Shown: positions 1-9,117, numbered from the stretch's first letter. The stretch is 64,000 nt of DNA from Belliella calami (GCF_022549695.1 NZ_JAKZGS010000001.1:1-64000); one strand, 5' to 3'. Made by a program: numbers and translations. Notes: a model not told the origin generated them from the sequence alone.

Positions 1-877
1 CTTCGGTCAATATCTGGTTGTAGATCTCCTCAAACTGGTTCACAACACTCGCAGGGATGTTGATGATAAACTCAACATCCGATTCATTGAAGTAGGTATA
101 GCTACCGTCTGTATTCTGCTCTATCCTCGTGACCGTCTCGTTTGCCTGGACGATGCTCTCTATGGTTGCCCACTCAACATAACCGTTGGCATTCGTGATC
201 AACATGCTGTTCGAAGCTCCGCCGTCTATCGTGATCTCGTATGGATCCGTTTCCGTTCCCGAACCTGTAACGGTAATGAAATCACCGCCATCTATGTTCA
301 CAGCATTGATCGCTATGAACTCAAGGTATTCCTCAAATGAAGTGTAGGTATTGCCTTCAACCGTGATCTCTTCGGTCAATATCTGGTTGTAGATCTCCTC
401 AAACTGGTTCACAACACTCGCAGGGATGTTGATGATAAACTCAACATCCGATTCATTGAAGTAGGTATAGCTACCGTCTGTATTCTGCTCTATCCTTGTG
501 ATCGTCTCGTTCGCCTGCACGATGCTCTCTATGGTTGCCCACTCAACATCGCCATTGGCATTCGTGATCAACATGCTGTTGGCTACCCCTTCCGATATGG
601 ATACGATATATGGATCTGATTCCGTTCCCGAACCTGTAACTTGGATGAACTCACTGTCCCCCATGTTTACCGCCTGGTTGGCTATCGTTGTTAGGTATTC
701 CTCAAAAGTATTGTAGGTCTCTCCCTCTATCGTGATAGACTCGTTCAAAATTTCATTATAGATGTTCTCAAACTGGTTGACCACTGAAGCGGGAACATCA
801 ATGATGAACTCCACATCAGCTTCGTTTTTGTAGCTATATACTCCAGGGGAAACCAGTTGCATAGTTGTGACAGTCTC
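1..877 (-). repeat. In-frame 369-bp tandem coding repeats
   Basis: Units of exactly 369 bases (123 codons) lie at 877-509 and 508-140, with a partial unit at 139-1 that continues past the edge. Bases 1-127 are identical to 370-496. The unit nearest the N-terminus is clearly more diverged. This pattern indicates recent duplication or gene conversion among the distal copies. Confidence 0.9.
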
Positions 878-1280
878 TTCAAAAAGATCACCCATGTCTA
901 TCAATACCAAATCACCATCCTGATTGGTATAGAAAAATTCATTAGTGGTAGGATTATAGGTAACAAAATTGTTCGAACCCTCTCCAGCACCTGTCCATGC
1001 CATTCTTCTCCATCTATCATTGTACCAATAATAGTACCCAGGGACGATTAGTCCATTTTCAGTTGTGTTATAAACCAACAAGCTCTCTACATTACCAGCT
1101 GAAATGGTTCCACTATCAGTGACACTCGTAAGTGCGACTCTAGGAATCAAGAGACCTCTGTCAGATGATACTATCTCAAGTTGGCTTGAGCGAGATGGAT
1201 CAACCGTTCCTATCCCAACTTGTGCAGATACTTCTATGTAGGCACCTACAAACAAAACCAAAAGTAGTATTTTTTTCATA
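1..1280 (-). CDS. Repeat-rich secreted surface protein, C-terminus outside window
   Basis: An open frame runs from the ATG at 1280 to the window edge without a stop, so only about 426 N-terminal residues are visible. The protein starts with a signal peptide (MKKILLLVLFVGAYIEVSAQ) followed by VGIGTVDPS, an opening common in secreted Bacteroidota surface proteins. After about 135 residues of unique sequence come tandem 123-residue repeats containing SNSMLITNANG, VEWATIESIVQ, GSYTYF and FIINIPASVVNQFE. It lies 86 bases downstream of the gliding-motility-CTD gene on the same strand, so it may belong to that surface operon. Whether it carries a type IX secretion C-terminal domain cannot be seen. 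A structural or adhesive surface role is inferred from architecture only. Confidence 0.8.
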
Positions 1281-1332
1281 TTGCTATAATTTTTATTCCT
1301 TCTAAAAAACATTCTACCAATTTTATATTTAT

Positions 1333-1345
1333 GTGGACAGTCCAC
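1333..1345. other. Perfect 13-base palindrome in intergenic gap
   Basis: GTGGAC and GTCCAC flank a single central A in the 86-base gap between the CTD protein and the repeat protein. The one-base centre rules out a simple hairpin, so a protein-binding dyad is the more natural reading. No T-run follows and no exact TAnnTTTG box is visible in the gap. Confidence 0.3.
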
Positions 1346-1366
1346 TTTAATGCATTTAAATAATTA

Positions 1367-2956
1367 CTATTCTTTTACGACCTGAATCCAACCTTTAAAT
1401 TGCTTTTCCTGCCCATTGTGCTCATTCACAGTAAGAATATAAAAGAATGTACCTGCAGGGAGGCCGTCAGCATCCCAATCATTTTGGTAATTTTCCGATT
1501 CGAATAAATGATCCCCATACCTATTGAAAATGACAATTTTGTTACTCGCAAACTTGCTAAGTCCCATGATTTGAAAAGTGTCATTATCTCCATCACCATT
1601 CGGTGTTATTACATTTGGAATAAAAAACTCCAAAATTCTATTCTCATCTGTATCTGTATTATCGTTGAGATCTTGGTCCTGTTCCAAAGCCAATACCTCT
1701 GCAAAATTGATGATGGTACCTGGTGTCTCAGCCCTAACTTTTAATCTGATTATCATTTCATCACCTGCTAAAAACACAGGCACACTCCATGTAAGGGTCT
1801 GTCCAATAACATTTAAAGAGTATTCCATTAAGCCAAATGCCGTTTCTACTTCATTACTTACATAAGAAACACCATTGGGTAAATTGTCTACAATAACAAC
1901 TTCGGTAGCTTCAAACTCTGAATTGTTTTGTACCCGTATTTCATATTCAAAGACATCACCTTCCCAAATCGAAACATCAAATGAGGTTTTCTCAATAGCC
2001 ATATTGACCAAGTTGCTAGACAAAACAGCTAGGGTAAAAATCCCATAGGAATCAAGCACCAAAGGCGTAGTAACAGTCTGAGAAGCTAAATCTACATCTC
2101 CACCCAAACTAATCCATTGGTTATCAGAATTATCCCATTTTGCCACAACCACACTATTTGTTTGTCCTAGAATAAAAGCTGGTGTAGTGACATCCCTCCA
2201 AGAGAGTGTCAATTTTACATCTGATTGGCCATTTTCTTTTACCAACTCCCAGTATTCTGCATCGTTTATCAAATTCAATCTAGGAGCTTTTTGGTCACGC
2301 GGATAAAAATTGTTTGGATCCTCTAGGAAATACTTAGCCCTAAACCTTTCACTTTCATTTGCAGGAGCAGAAATACCGGCAAATCTAAAGAAGCCTGAGT
2401 CACCAATTGGATAGTTGAAACTTTCATTTCCAACTTTGGCTACTGTCCCGTCTACATGACTTCTGTCTGATGTACTCTGATGTTCTGAACCTTTTTCAAA
2501 GATCATCAACCCACCAAATCCATCTGCTAATACGATTCCCTCAATAAAATTTGAAATACCCGCAACACTTAAGTCTCCAAATAAATGAAAAGCATTTGGC
2601 GCAGACGCATTATCAAAGACTACATTGTTCAAATTACTGATTTTGGTACCCATTATTTGTTGGACAGTATTTTGTCCGACAAACCTAGAGACACCTTCAG
2701 TACCATTAGAGAAAGTGATCTCTCCATCATTATTCAAATTTGCGAACAAATACAAATCCCCATCATTGATCAATCTGCCTGATTGTCTATTATCGAGATT
2801 AAATAAAGTTGATACTGTAGTACCAGGCAAAATAGCCATTTCTCCCTGATTTACTGTCTGTGAAAAGCTTTGGAAAGCAAACACATTGAAAACGAAAAGA
2901 AAAACTAAAGTTATTCTTTTCAATAAAGATGAAATTCTTGTTTTCATAAGCGTCAT
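1367..2956 (-). CDS. Secreted protein with DUF11-like and gliding-motility C-terminal (type B CTD) domains
   Basis: The 529-residue protein has an N-terminal signal ending near FQSFSQ. A middle DUF11-like region (about residues 318-420) contains YEIRVQNNSEFEATEVVIVD. A C-terminal domain of about 90 residues begins FFIPNVITPNGDGDNDTF and includes IFNRYGDHLFES and LPAGTFFYIL. This is the CHU_C or gliding-motility-associated C-terminal family, known as the type B signal of the type IX secretion system; such substrates usually depend on a SprF-like partner. A SprF-like gene lies two genes upstream. The chosen ATG at 2956 overlaps the upstream stop as ATGA; a second ATG three codons on (2947) would place the basic KTR nearer the start and is equally possible. 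The role is probably a surface-attached protein; its ligand is unknown. Confidence 0.88.
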   Translation of the reverse strand: MTLMKTRISSLLKRITLVFLFVFNVFAFQSFSQTVNQGEMAILPGTTVSTLFNLDNRQSGRLINDGDLYLFANLNNDGEITFSNGTEGVSRFVGQNTVQQIMGTKISNLNNVVFDNASAPNAFHLFGDLSVAGISNFIEGIVLADGFGGLMIFEKGSEHQSTSDRSHVDGTVAKVGNESFNYPIGDSGFFRFAGISAPANESERFRAKYFLEDPNNFYPRDQKAPRLNLINDAEYWELVKENGQSDVKLTLSWRDVTTPAFILGQTNSVVVAKWDNSDNQWISLGGDVDLASQTVTTPLVLDSYGIFTLAVLSSNLVNMAIEKTSFDVSIWEGDVFEYEIRVQNNSEFEATEVVIVDNLPNGVSYVSNEVETAFGLMEYSLNVIGQTLTWSVPVFLAGDEMIIRLKVRAETPGTIINFAEVLALEQDQDLNDNTDTDENRILEFFIPNVITPNGDGDNDTFQIMGLSKFASNKIVIFNRYGDHLFESENYQNDWDADGLPAGTFFYILTVNEHNGQEKQFKGWIQVVKE

Positions 2957-5304
2957 TTTATCTTTATTTCTGTTCTTCTGTTTAACTGATGCATTTCAGG
3001 AGTACAATCCTGAGTCAAGCAGTCTACAGCAGGTTTTGATTTTCCAAACCACTCATAGGTCAACCTATTTTTTTGAATGTTTCTATCTATAAGATACTTC
3101 AAGACAATTTCTGACCTTCTTTCTGACAATGATTTATTATAGCTTTCGCTACCCCTAATGTCAGTATGTCCTTCTAAGTTTAGATTTATGTTGCTGTTGT
3201 TCAAAAGAAGTATCAGTCTTTCCAAATCCATTTTATGCTCAAGCTTTAAATGTGATTTGTCAAAATCAAAATAGATTGTAGGAATCTTCAAGTCCTTTTG
3301 TATCTTATTTATTAGATCTGCTTCCTTACACAATTCATCTTCTAGGAAATCCTCTGGAACTAATGAACCTTCTTTTAATACAATTGAAAGACTCAGTTCA
3401 CTTCTTCTATTCAATTGATGGTCATCTTCAGAACAATCCACACCATCAGGACAATCTGTAATCAATTTGTCTTCGCCATACCATTCCAATGAAATCCTAT
3501 CTTGATTGATTCCTTTCACATTTAGAGACTCCCTCACAGCTTCTGCTCTCCTTTTACTCAAGGCCACATTGTAATCTGATGAAGCTCTAGAATCTGTATG
3601 AGAGGCAACTTTCAACTCCAAAAATTTATATTTGTCCATCAAGGAACTCACATTTGCCAAAATTTCCTCGGCATCATTTCTAATATCACTTTTATCAAGG
3701 CCGTAATAAATTATATCTGTAAATACTACCAGGTCTGATGGTATTCTAATGAGCCTATAGTCTCTTTCAATAATACCAGGCTCCATATCAACAGTGGTAA
3801 TTGTATGGTCCTCTACAGAAAAATGTCCGTTTTTGGCCAAATTAAGATCATATTTAGTATCAGCTTCCAAATCCCCCACGTAAGCTCCTTCGCTATTCAG
3901 CTTCATATCAACCTTTTCTCCTTTGGCCTGAAATACATTCAAATCAAAATCCGTAACCAATTCACCATCGCAATCCACTACACGAACCAACAATTGTCTC
4001 AGCTGGTTGGAAAGTTTGTAGATGTTATCTAAACCTGAGTCTCCCAATCTATTGGAGCTCAGATAAATTTCGTCTTTCTTGAACTTCTTATATCCGAAAT
4101 CATCTTTGGGAGAATTAATGGGGGCTCCTAAATTAATTAGGTTTAAAAATATTCCATCACCCTTGGAATCTGCCTGAAAAATATCGAAGCCCCCAAAGCC
4201 TTCATGTCCATTTGAGGAGAAGAAAATCTTTTCCTCAAAAAGATATGGATCTCTTTCATCTCCTTCGCTATTAATATTTTCACCTAAATTAATAGGATCA
4301 GTGAATTGAAAATCATTTCCAAATTCTACAAAATAGATGTCAAACCCACCAATTCCACCAGCCATGTCTGACGAAAAGAAAAGCTTGTTTCCTGAATTAA
4401 TAATAAATGGTGTAACAACGCTGTGCTCCAAGAAACTATTATATGGAAAATCTTGAATACCAATAACTTTACCATCCTCTAATTTTCCATAGAACAACTC
4501 TGGATGTACCGTTATATTTTTTTTCTTTTTGATTTTGGTGACATCCCTGGTGGCTGTAAAAAACATATATTCCACCCCATTAACTTTGGTAATCGCAGGA
4601 TCACTGATATGGAGAAAGTCACTTCTTTCGAATTGTACTTCTTGGATGTTTTTTTCTTTATCTTGTCTATAGATCTTCAGGTACTCTCTTCCTGTCCAAT
4701 CATAGATGTTTTTGTTAAAAGTTCTATTTCGGGCATCCATTCTTATCAAAGGCATGGACTTGCTATCCATCAACTGTTCTCTATCAGAAACAAAATAAAT
4801 GTTTCCTTCCTCATCTAATGCGCCAGTAAAGTCAGCCGCATTCGAAGAGTTCAACTCACCCAAGTATTCCAAAGTCAGACTGCTTTGCATATCACGAGAA
4901 GCCAAAATCATTTCGACTTTAGATTGCTCTATTTCTTCTACTGCATATCCAAGGGAAGCTATCTTTTCAATCGCAACATTTTCTCTACCAACTACATAAG
5001 CAGATAGTAGATAACTTTCAATATCTTCTTTGATTGGTTCAGAGGACACATCAATTACTTTTCCCCACCAATCATAAGAGTTGGAATAATCATTAAGTTT
5101 ATCAAAACTTAATGCTGCACCTTTGGCTGCTATATAGGAATTTTTCCTTTGGAAAGCTTGTGTATAAATATCCGCAGCATGATGGTAGTTACCAAGCTGG
5201 ACTTCCTGATCTGCATACCTTAGCATCTGGTTTTGTGCTCTTGCATTAAACACAAAACCTACAAGCAATAAGGAAAGTATAATTAGTTTGTAAAATTTCT
5301 TCAT
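2953..5304 (-). CDS. PorE-like OmpA-family protein: TPR, PD40 repeats and two OmpA domains
   Basis: After a signal peptide (MKKFYKLIILSLLLVGF...ARAQ) come TPR-like helices (about residues 25-130), PD40/beta-propeller repeats (FFSSDMAGGIGGFDIY and FFSSNGHEGFGGFDIF), a carboxypeptidase-regulatory-like beta region, and then two OmpA peptidoglycan-binding domains. Both OmpA domains keep the diaminopimelate-binding pattern, HTDSRASSDYNVALSKRR and HTDIRGSESYNKSLSERR. The order resembles PorE of the type IX secretion system, which ties outer-membrane components to peptidoglycan; two OmpA domains instead of one is unusual. The start chosen is the ATG at 5304, three bases after the upstream stop; an in-frame ATG at 5316 overlaps the upstream gene and puts VLI before the basic KK. 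Its place between SprF and a CTD substrate suggests a periplasmic or outer-membrane anchor for this module. Confidence 0.85.
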   Translation of the reverse strand: MKKFYKLIILSLLLVGFVFNARAQNQMLRYADQEVQLGNYHHAADIYTQAFQRKNSYIAAKGAALSFDKLNDYSNSYDWWGKVIDVSSEPIKEDIESYLLSAYVVGRENVAIEKIASLGYAVEEIEQSKVEMILASRDMQSSLTLEYLGELNSSNAADFTGALDEEGNIYFVSDREQLMDSKSMPLIRMDARNRTFNKNIYDWTGREYLKIYRQDKEKNIQEVQFERSDFLHISDPAITKVNGVEYMFFTATRDVTKIKKKKNITVHPELFYGKLEDGKVIGIQDFPYNSFLEHSVVTPFIINSGNKLFFSSDMAGGIGGFDIYFVEFGNDFQFTDPINLGENINSEGDERDPYLFEEKIFFSSNGHEGFGGFDIFQADSKGDGIFLNLINLGAPINSPKDDFGYKKFKKDEIYLSSNRLGDSGLDNIYKLSNQLRQLLVRVVDCDGELVTDFDLNVFQAKGEKVDMKLNSEGAYVGDLEADTKYDLNLAKNGHFSVEDHTITTVDMEPGIIERDYRLIRIPSDLVVFTDIIYYGLDKSDIRNDAEEILANVSSLMDKYKFLELKVASHTDSRASSDYNVALSKRRAEAVRESLNVKGINQDRISLEWYGEDKLITDCPDGVDCSEDDHQLNRRSELSLSIVLKEGSLVPEDFLEDELCKEADLINKIQKDLKIPTIYFDFDKSHLKLEHKMDLERLILLLNNSNINLNLEGHTDIRGSESYNKSLSERRSEIVLKYLIDRNIQKNRLTYEWFGKSKPAVDCLTQDCTPEMHQLNRRTEIKIK

Positions 5305-5306
5305 AA

Positions 5307-6278
5307 TTAGAACCATCTTTGATTTTTCATCTGTGCTTTTCTATGTGAGAGGTAATATCCTAAAGAAATCTCGTGGGAATTGTGCCTCATGTCTACCAAT
5401 ACATTAAGATTCTGATCATAAGCATAACCAAACCTTAAATTTTGAGTAGCAAAAACTTCTAATATCAATGCAACAGCATTTCTTGATGACAAATTAGAAG
5501 GCAAGTTATCTTTACCCCATTTCACATTTGATCTGAATGATCCGCCTAACCACACTCTATCATGAAACAATACCATGGCATTTAAGTCATAGTTGGTAGG
5601 TGCTCCCTTTACTTCCCTTACCAATATGGAAGGTTTAAACTTGACCACATCAGACACAGGTATTAACCCACCCATTGTGAAATAATAGTGAAAATCATGG
5701 TAAGCCAAGGCTATGTCCTCTCTTTCCAACACTCTTTTTCCTACCATATTGTATGCACTTATTCCTGCATAAAATGTAGATGTATTGAAAAATATTCCTG
5801 CATTCAAATTTGGAGTATAGAGATTAGCCAATCCTCCAGCTAGGACCTCATCAGGATAATCGAGAGGGTCAAGCATAGATCTATCAATGGCATATTCAGA
5901 AGCTCCAGCACTTATACCTAACCCTAAATGCGAATCAAAGCCCGTCTGAATTCTGTATGCATAAGTTAATAATGCTCCACTCGTCCGAGCAGGTCCCAAT
6001 GCATCATTCAAAAAAGAAATCCCAAATCCCATAGACCCTTCATTGGCACTGAAATCCGCCGAAACTGATAAAGTCTTTGGTGCACCCGGAAACCCAACCC
6101 ACTGTGATCGGTAAGTTGATTGAATATAACCCTCTTCTTTATAACCCGCATACCCCGGGTTTATGTGTAGGCCATTAAAAATATATTGACTGAATTGTGG
6201 TAACTGCTGTGCACCAACATCAATTTTTAAAGTACCAAACAATAGAAAAGCTAAAAGTAGTTTGTAATGTTTTCCCAT
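5307..6278 (-). CDS. PorP/SprF family type IX secretion outer-membrane protein
   Basis: The 323-residue protein has a signal peptide ending GAQQ and the family hallmark near the start of the mature chain (LPQFSQYIFNGLHINPGYAGY), followed by YRSQWVGFPGAPKT and many alternating beta-strand stretches. PorP/SprF proteins are outer-membrane beta-barrels; SprF of Flavobacterium is needed for export and attachment of the type B CTD adhesin SprB. It is the first gene of the operon, with a good promoter 64 bases upstream. The pairing with a CHU_C protein two genes later supports a dedicated SprF role for that substrate. Whether it also handles the repeat protein at 1-1280 is unknown. Confidence 0.9.
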   Translation of the reverse strand: MGKHYKLLLAFLLFGTLKIDVGAQQLPQFSQYIFNGLHINPGYAGYKEEGYIQSTYRSQWVGFPGAPKTLSVSADFSANEGSMGFGISFLNDALGPARTSGALLTYAYRIQTGFDSHLGLGISAGASEYAIDRSMLDPLDYPDEVLAGGLANLYTPNLNAGIFFNTSTFYAGISAYNMVGKRVLEREDIALAYHDFHYYFTMGGLIPVSDVVKFKPSILVREVKGAPTNYDLNAMVLFHDRVWLGGSFRSNVKWGKDNLPSNLSSRNAVALILEVFATQNLRFGYAYDQNLNVLVDMRHNSHEISLGYYLSHRKAQMKNQRWF

Positions 6279-6341
6279 ATTAACCTGATTATAAAATCTG
6301 AATACCCATTTAAACTAGAACATTATTTAATATTCAGTTTA

Positions 6342-6372
6342 CAAAAGTAGTTTATCGGTATGCGATCATCAA
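6342..6372 (-). promoter_or_regulatory. Promoter of the SprF-like operon
   Basis: Read on the minus strand, TTG (6372-6370), a 20-base spacer and TACTTTTG (6349-6342) match the Bacteroidota -33/-7 consensus. The start of transcription would be near 6337, leaving a leader of about 58 bases. Confidence 0.7.
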
Positions 6373-6931
6373 TTAAACTAATACGCACTTATACTCAATC
6401 AAAAAAAATATTTAGTAATCAAACAATTATCAAAAATCAGGCATTTCAACCTTTAGCGTATTGACAATTCTTTTGATAAATACTACAACCCATATTTGCT
6501 TGTTTTTAGCCTACTCTCTATCCCTAAAGAAAAATAAATGAAGAAAATGTTCTTTATTCTTCAGAATAATTCAGGAATTGAAACAATTTGAGAAAAAATT
6601 CCCCAACCACTAAACATGATAAATTAGGTTAAACAACCTTTGCATTCCCAAATTAGACTGAAAATACCTTCTGACATCTTTTAATTCAAAAATGAACTTC
6701 ATTTCTAGATCCGAATTTTGGGAGGGACTTTACAAATCACGAAACAGGTTTTTTTGAAATCGTTATCATTTTTTGATGATAGCAAATAGCATTTACGTTA
6801 TTTATGGTCAACTGTCTTAAATCATCAAACCGCAGATTGGTTGAAATATACTTTGAAGAATGTTAAAAGTGACAATTGTTAAGAAAGCAGCTAATCACAA
6901 TATATAATATGACATGCTATTCAAATGAAAA
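6373..6931. other. Non-coding AT-rich stretch
   Basis: No credible gene, structured RNA or repeat was found between the SprF operon promoter and the aquaporin terminator. Confidence 0.5.
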
Positions 6932-6989
6932 ACAAAAAAATCAGCATAATTAACTTCATATCTAAAGAATTCAGTGAATTATGCTGATT
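6932..6989 (-). terminator. Intrinsic terminator after aqpZ
   Basis: A perfect 13-bp inverted repeat (AATCAGCATAATT at 6939-6951, AATTATGCTGATT at 6977-6989) is separated by a 25-base loop. On the minus strand it is followed by a run of T (the A-run 6934-6940). It lies 44 bases past the aqpZ stop. Confidence 0.65.
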
Positions 6990-7032
6990 ATTGAATTTAC
7001 TCACGCAAGCAACAATCTAAAAAACAGAATCA

Positions 7033-7722
7033 CTATTCTTTTATATTCGAAAGATATTTATATACCCAAGCAGCCAAAACAGCGCCCAAAATTGGTGCAA
7101 CAATAAAGACCCATAATTGGCTAATTGCATCCGTCTGTGCAAACAAAGCCTGGCTTATGCTTCTTGCTGGATTGACTGAGGTGTTTGAAATTGGAATACT
7201 GACCAAATGGATCAAAGTAAGGGCTAAGCCTATCGTCAAACCTGCAAATCCTTTCGGAGCAAATTTGTCAGTCACTCCGAGAATTACTAATAAAAAGAAG
7301 AATGTCAATAAAGCTTCAGCCAAAAAGACGGAAAACAAGCTATAACCTCCCGGTGAAAGTTCCCCATACCCATTTGAGGCAAAGCCTCCAATTTGGAAAT
7401 CGCCAGCTCCCGACAAAACCAAAAACAAAACACTCGCACTTGCCACTGCACCTAAAATCTGTGCAAATATATATGCCCCTACTTCAGAACCACTATGCCT
7501 ACCACTAACCCAAAGGCCTACTGTAACTGCAGGATTCAAATGAGCTCCCGAAATATGCCCCAATCCATAAGCCATGGTAACAACTGTCAATCCAAAAGCC
7601 AATGAAACCCCTGCAAAACCAATTCCTAGTTCAGGATATCCTGCTGCAAATAATGCGCTTCCACAACCTCCGAATACAAGCCAAAAAGTCCCAAGGAACT
7701 CAGCAATCATTTTTCTTACCAT
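7033..7722 (-). CDS. aqpZ: Aquaporin Z
   Basis: This 229-residue, six-helix inner-membrane channel has both NPA boxes (NPAV near 63 and NPAR near 184). The selectivity-filter positions can be read as Phe43, His172, Thr181 and Arg187, matching the water-specific AqpZ pattern rather than a glycerol facilitator. The length is normal for the family. The ATG at 7722 is used; an ATG four codons later (7710) is possible. It is monocistronic, with its own terminator downstream and no recognisable -33/-7 promoter upstream. Confidence 0.93.
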   Translation of the reverse strand: MVRKMIAEFLGTFWLVFGGCGSALFAAGYPELGIGFAGVSLAFGLTVVTMAYGLGHISGAHLNPAVTVGLWVSGRHSGSEVGAYIFAQILGAVASASVLFLVLSGAGDFQIGGFASNGYGELSPGGYSLFSVFLAEALLTFFFLLVILGVTDKFAPKGFAGLTIGLALTLIHLVSIPISNTSVNPARSISQALFAQTDAISQLWVFIVAPILGAVLAAWVYKYLSNIKE

Positions 7723-8232
7723 AAATGTTTATTTAAATTTTTGAAAATAATTATAAACTAACTTTTACTCATAACTAATCATTGTGTTCCAAATAGTAAA
7801 CTTGAAATATTCATCTTATTTGAAATCTATTCAATTGTAATTGGCAAGTGATAAAAAACATGTTTTCAAAATCTCACAAAAAGGATTTTTAACAATAATA
7901 TATGTTACAAATATGCTTTTTCCTAAGTCATCGAAAGGAAACCAAAATTTGCATTTTCTATTCCTTTTGATTCTCAACCATAATTCATCTTTATACCTAA
8001 TACGCGAAGGTTCAAAACAATATTTGATAGCGAATCCCACTTATAATTGGTATTATTCACACGAACAAATACTAAGTAAAAGAAGACAAATTCAAAAAAT
8101 AACCAAAAAATACTAGTACTACAAAAATACCACATTGTGCACTTTTTTTATAAAAAATACTCTCAATAGCAATTAAATGCATTTTTTTAAAGCAACAATA
8201 ATGATTAAAAAAAAATAACTGAGTGATCTTCC
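7723..8232. other. Non-coding AT-rich stretch between divergent genes
   Basis: Short open frames on both strands (about 70-90 codons) have no recognisable composition or motif and no good start, so they are not called. The stretch must hold the aqpZ promoter, but no exact TAnnTTTG was found for it. Confidence 0.5.
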
Positions 8233-8240
8233 TAACTTTG
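8233..8240 (+). promoter_or_regulatory. -7 box upstream of the small acidic protein
   Basis: TAACTTTG is an exact match to the Bacteroidota -7 consensus, giving a leader of about 35 bases before the ATG at 8280. No TTG lies at the expected -33 distance. Confidence 0.55.
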
Positions 8241-8279
8241 TATTAAATAACAAACATTATGATTGAAAACATTTAACTT

Positions 8280-8507
8280 ATGAATAAGCTCTCTAAATAT
8301 TATAAAAGAACGTTTGATGACTACAAAGTACTGGTACAGGTAAATCCAGAAGATTGGAGTGGAATCGAGTTGATTGTACATCCAGATGGTAAAATCGAAA
8401 AAACAGAAATGCAATTTGATGAGGAAGTCTTTGAAGATTTGGCTGTCGATGAGTTTGAAGAAAATGGCGCCATGGAATTTAATCTATACTTGAAAGGGGT
8501 AAAATAG
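8280..8507 (+). CDS. Small acidic conserved-looking protein of unknown function
   Basis: This 75-residue soluble protein begins MNKLSKYYKRTFDDYKVLV, and its second half is rich in Asp and Glu (FDEEVFEDLAVDEFEENGAME). No signal peptide, membrane segment or catalytic motif is visible. It is supported as a real gene by a consensus -7 box with a suitable leader and by a strong bidirectional terminator just downstream. I do not recognise a family. The basic N-terminus with acidic C-terminus would fit a small binding or regulatory protein, but nothing in the context says which. Confidence 0.75.
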   Translation: MNKLSKYYKRTFDDYKVLVQVNPEDWSGIELIVHPDGKIEKTEMQFDEEVFEDLAVDEFEENGAMEFNLYLKGVK

Positions 8508-8540
8508 AAACCTAACCTCTTTTTAGTTTAAAAAAATTCA

Positions 8541-8574
8541 AAAAGCCTGACAATTTCAAATTGCCAGGCTTTTT
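8541..8574. terminator. Bidirectional intrinsic terminator
   Basis: AAAAGCCTG-A-CAATTT pairs with AAATTG-C-CAGGCTTTT across a single C, with one internal mismatch, and is flanked by A and T runs. It sits between two convergent genes and can serve both. Confidence 0.85.
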
Positions 8575-8596
8575 AATATACGGATTACTTTAATTG

Positions 8597-8893
8597 TTAT
8601 TCCTCGTTATTATTTTGATTGGAAGGTTGTTGAGGCATCCATGTGGGCACCATCTCCCTTTCTTCCAACTTAATCAACTTTCCATCTTCAAAAGTCGCAA
8701 GAACATAGAATGTCTCCCCTCTATTTACTCTGTAGGTAGTAAATTCCCCATCTAAGGTATTGATGACTGCATCTCTGTTTTGTCTAAGGAATTGTCTTTC
8801 TGACATTCCTTTAGAAAACTCTGCTCTAGGGCCGAAAACAGCACATGAACCCAATAAAATTAATGCAAAGGTAAAAACTATTGAATATTTCAT
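8597..8893 (-). CDS. Small lipoprotein of unknown function
   Basis: The 98-residue precursor begins MKYSIVFTFALILLGSC, a clear lipobox (LLGSC) with the modified cysteine at position 17. The mature part has a short globular region (GMSERQFLRQ, then VINTLDGEFTTYRV and ETFYVLATFEDGKLIKLEERE) and a Gln/Asn/Glu tail. The pattern of a GMS turn followed by a small beta layer recalls BamE/SmpA-type lipoproteins, but this is a weak resemblance and not a family call. It is monocistronic, with a -7 box upstream and the shared terminator downstream. Confidence 0.75.
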   Translation of the reverse strand: MKYSIVFTFALILLGSCAVFGPRAEFSKGMSERQFLRQNRDAVINTLDGEFTTYRVNRGETFYVLATFEDGKLIKLEEREMVPTWMPQQPSNQNNNEE

Positions 8894-8925
8894 AATTTAT
8901 TTTCATTTGTCTATGGTAAAATCTG

Positions 8926-8933
8926 CAAATATA
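8926..8933 (-). promoter_or_regulatory. -7 box for the small lipoprotein
   Basis: On the minus strand the sequence reads TATATTTG, an exact consensus match, with a leader of about 28 bases. No -33 TTG is visible. Confidence 0.5.
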
Positions 8934-9002
8934 CTGCCATAATTTTTTGGTCTGAAAATAAGCATTTTAGCAAATTGGGGAGATTTAATCGACATTATAT
9001 AC

Positions 9003-9032
9003 TTGGAATGGAATAATTTTAAACTACCTTTG
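9003..9032 (+). promoter_or_regulatory. Promoter of the SRP RNA
   Basis: TTG (9003-9005), a 19-base spacer and TACCTTTG (9025-9032) match both parts of the Bacteroidota promoter. The predicted start, 5 bases past the box, coincides with the first paired base of the RNA at about 9037. Confidence 0.75.
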
Positions 9033-9036
9033 TATC

Positions 9037-9117
9037 GGCGGTACGACCAGCTCCTGCTGAATCCCCCAGGTCCGGAAGGAAGCAAGGGTAGGCGGTCGTA
9101 GCGGTGCGATACCGCCT
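9037..9117 (+). ncRNA. ffs: Signal recognition particle RNA (small bacterial type)
   Basis: The region holds the conserved SRP domain IV core, CAGGTCCGGAAGGAAGCA, including the GGAA tetraloop and the asymmetric internal loop that bind the Ffh M domain. The ends GGCGGTA (9037-9043) and TACCGCC (9110-9116) pair to close a single long hairpin of about 80 nt, matching the short 4.5S-type RNA without an Alu domain. A T-run at 9119-9125 directly after the closing stem acts as an intrinsic terminator. A two-part promoter ends 4 bases upstream. The RNA forms the SRP with Ffh for co-translational targeting to the membrane. Confidence 0.95.

Noticed and set aside
7841-8116. Open frame of about 90 codons on the plus strand in the aqpZ upstream region
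   Set aside because: Starts with TTG, has AT-driven composition (Ile/Lys/Asn/Tyr), overlaps an equally long frame on the other strand and shows no motif.
8903-9085. Minus-strand frame across the SRP RNA
   Set aside because: It overlaps a well-supported structured RNA on the other strand.
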